Below, in pieces: positions 62,386-64,000 of a DNA stretch of 64,000 bases. Every line of letters starts with the position of its first letter. The first letter of the stretch is position 1. The position numbers were made by a program, and so were the translations under genes. The stretch is from assembly GCF_002095475.1 (NCBI RefSeq), contig NZ_MLFR01000014.1:61801-125800 (forward strand). Reading direction: 5' to 3'. Under the pieces are notes generated by a model that had not been told where the DNA came from, did no database searches, and was given only the letters and a program-made list of their open reading frames with translations. The stretch is from Pantoea rwandensis (lineage in GTDB: Bacteria > Pseudomonadota > Gammaproteobacteria > Enterobacterales > Enterobacteriaceae).

Positions 62386-63873
62386 ATGGCGGGTCCGTTG
62401 ATACTGGCAATTGATGAAGGAACTACAAACGCTAAAGCGATCGCGGTGGATCAGGCAGGGCGCGTAGTCGCACGCGGCAGCCAGCCGTTGACACTGGCGC
62501 ATCCGCAACCGGGATTGGCCGAACAAGATCCGCTGGCGATCTGGCAGGCAGTAAAACAGGCGATTGCAAGCTGTCTGGCGCAGTGTGCTGACGCAGATGT
62601 GGCGGCTGTGGCGATCAGTAATCAGCGTGAATCGGTGCTGATTTGGCAGCGCCGTGATGGCCAGCCCTTGACACCGTTGGTGAGTTGGCAAGACCGCCGC
62701 TCGGAAGCATTTTGCCGCGATCTGCGCGTGGCGGGCAAAGCGCCGCGTATTACGGGCTTAACGGGTTTGGCTGTGGATCCGATGTTCCCGGCGGGCAAAC
62801 TCACCGGGATGCTGGCGGCACTACCGGATGGCATGTCACGTGCGCAAGCCGGGGAACTCTGTATCGGCACCGTTGACTGCTGGCTGAGTTGGCAGTTGAG
62901 TGGCGGGGAAACCTTTGTCACGGATCATGCTAACGCGGCGCGAACGCAACTCTATAATCTGCACAGCGGTGACTGGGATGATGAGCTATTGGCGTTGTTC
63001 CATATTCCACGCGCGGCACTGCCGCACCTTGTGCCTTCCGCCAGTGCGCAAGGCGTCGTCACGGTCAACGATATCCCCGGTCTAAAACCCGGCACACCCA
63101 TTCTATCGCGTATTGGCGATTCCCATGCCGCATTGCAGGCGCAACGCAGCGGCAGCGCAGAGGTGGTGAAAGCGACCTATGGCACCGGATCATCTTTGAT
63201 GATGTCGATGGCGACACCGCTGCTCACGGAAAACGGGCTCAGCACCACGGTCGCTTGGCATGATGGCACCCTGCGTTTTGCCTTTGAGGGCAATATTACG
63301 CATACCGGCTCCGGCGCGGCATGGCTGGGTCGGATGCTGGGAATTAGCGACCCGCGTGAACTCACCGCCATGGCGCAACGTAGCGAACACAATCAGGGCA
63401 TCTATTTTGTGCCAGCACTATCTGGGCTGGGCGCACCCTGGTGGGATTTGAAGGCCCGTGGCATGGTGTGCGGTCTGACGGATGCAGCCACGCCAGACGT
63501 GTTAGCGCGAGTGGCACTGGAATCCATCACCTTCCAGATCGCAGATGTCTTCTTCGCCATGGAACAAGCCAGTGGTGTAGAGCTTCCCGCACTCTGCGTC
63601 GATGGCACGGCCACGGAGAACAGTTGGCTGATGCAGTTGCAGGCCGATGTATTGCAGCGTCCGCTCAAGCGTGCGCCAACGGCAGAAGTGTCTGCGTTGG
63701 GCGCGGCCTTACTGGCCGGGCGTTTACTGGGCTGGTGGCAGCAGGGCAGTGAAATGCAGGCGTTACAGGGCGGTAGTGTGATTGAACCACGCAGTGAGCG
63801 TGCGGATATCATGCAGGAGAATTATCGCGGCTGGTTGGACGCGGTGGCACGGTGTCGTTTTCAGCCGCATTAA
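62386..63873 (+). CDS. apuK: FGGY-family sugar kinase, probable apulose kinase
   Basis: 495 residues. FGGY fold with DEGTTNAKAIAVD phosphate-1 motif at the N-terminus, the AISNQRESVLIWQRRDGQPLTPLVSWQDRR segment, GDSHAALQAQ, and the C-terminal adenosine site (LCVDGTATENSWLMQ, SALGAALLAG). GlpK/XylB relatives. The ATG at 62386 follows CAGGAG; an upstream in-frame ATG at 62368 overlaps the transketolase gene. Paired with a split transketolase, its likely substrate is D-apulose, but this is inference from context. Confidence 0.8.
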   Translation: MAGPLILAIDEGTTNAKAIAVDQAGRVVARGSQPLTLAHPQPGLAEQDPLAIWQAVKQAIASCLAQCADADVAAVAISNQRESVLIWQRRDGQPLTPLVSWQDRRSEAFCRDLRVAGKAPRITGLTGLAVDPMFPAGKLTGMLAALPDGMSRAQAGELCIGTVDCWLSWQLSGGETFVTDHANAARTQLYNLHSGDWDDELLALFHIPRAALPHLVPSASAQGVVTVNDIPGLKPGTPILSRIGDSHAALQAQRSGSAEVVKATYGTGSSLMMSMATPLLTENGLSTTVAWHDGTLRFAFEGNITHTGSGAAWLGRMLGISDPRELTAMAQRSEHNQGIYFVPALSGLGAPWWDLKARGMVCGLTDAATPDVLARVALESITFQIADVFFAMEQASGVELPALCVDGTATENSWLMQLQADVLQRPLKRAPTAEVSALGAALLAGRLLGWWQQGSEMQALQGGSVIEPRSERADIMQENYRGWLDAVARCRFQPH

Positions 63874-63899
63874 TTTGACCAATGGCACTCTGTTTTCCT

Positions 63900-63919
63900 G
63901 GTGCGCATGAATGCGCACC
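63900..63919. repeat. Short palindrome after the kinase gene
   Basis: GGTGCGCAT-GA-ATGCGCACC, a 9-bp stem with a two-base centre, followed by CTAC. Similar in style to the palindromes at 36.5 and 55.0 kb; may act as a transcript-end hairpin. Confidence 0.7.
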
Positions 63920-63930
63920 CTACAAAAATA

Positions 63931-63999
63931 TCCCCTGAACCTTGTCGGGACACCATTGATGGCTACCTTTGTCGTGGACATCCCCTGAACCTTGTCGGG
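63931..63999. repeat. Direct repeat at the window edge
   Basis: TCCCCTGAACCTTGTCGGG occurs twice, at 63931-63949 and 63981-63999, exactly 50 bases apart. The window ends inside or just after the second copy. Could be the end of an insertion sequence, a tandem repeat, or paired binding sites; the sequence to the right would decide. Confidence 0.6.
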
Positions 64000-64000
64000 G

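Overview
The window is a stretch of enterobacterial chromosome. Gene order from rne through rluC, the plsX-fabHDG-acpP-fabF lipid cluster, pabC-mltG-tmk-holB-tatD, ptsG, hinT to ndh, mfd, lolCDE, cobB, pepT, roxA-phoQ-phoP, purB-hflD-mnmA-nudJ, rluE and icd follows the E. coli rne-to-icd segment closely, and most proteins look nearly collinear with their E. coli counterparts from memory. Two ERIC repeats, a rhamnogalacturonan-use pair (rhiT-rhiN) and a locus resembling the D-apiose pathway point to a plant-associated member of Enterobacterales, most likely Erwiniaceae (Pantoea or Erwinia type). That placement is inference.

Layout. 1-15.1 kb: RNase E (3' end cut off by the window edge), pseudouridine synthase RluC, Maf-type YceF, then the long co-directional run yceD-rpmF-plsX-fabH-fabD-fabG-acpP-fabF-pabC-mltG-tmk-holB-tatD, which joins ribosome, fatty-acid, folate, peptidoglycan and replication functions. 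15.1-17.1 kb: ptsG with recognisable CRP, Mlc and SgrS sites. 17.2-19.9 kb: rhiT-rhiN on the minus strand, an accessory insertion for rhamnogalacturonan breakdown products. 20.3-30 kb: hinT-ycfL-lpoB-thiK-nagZ-ycfP, ndh with a perfect FNR box, ycfJ, mfd. 30.1-30.7 kb: a small gene bracketed by two ERIC copies. 30.9-45.7 kb: lolCDE, cobB, pepT, then the minus-strand block roxA-phoQ-phoP and purB-hflD-mnmA-nudJ-rluE, and icd.

45.8-54.9 kb is an accessory-looking stretch: an AT-rich multi-membrane protein next to icd, a YbdG-type mechanosensitive channel, many small lipoprotein, membrane or unknown genes, an MBL-fold hydrolase, and the divergent peptidoglycan pair ldcA/emtA. 55.1-63.9 kb is a complete-looking sugar catabolic locus: a SorC-family regulator divergent from a ribose-type ABC transporter (binding protein, DUF2291 lipoprotein, ATPase, permease), followed by a split transketolase and an FGGY kinase. 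The combination matches the transketolase route for D-apiose; the isomerase would have to lie beyond the window. An identical 14-bp palindrome precedes both transcription units and is the best candidate operator.

Three coding regions (mltG start, a small membrane gene at 49.1 kb, and the N-terminal transketolase subunit) each carry an apparent single-base frameshift in or near a homopolymer run, which could be real lesions or assembly errors.
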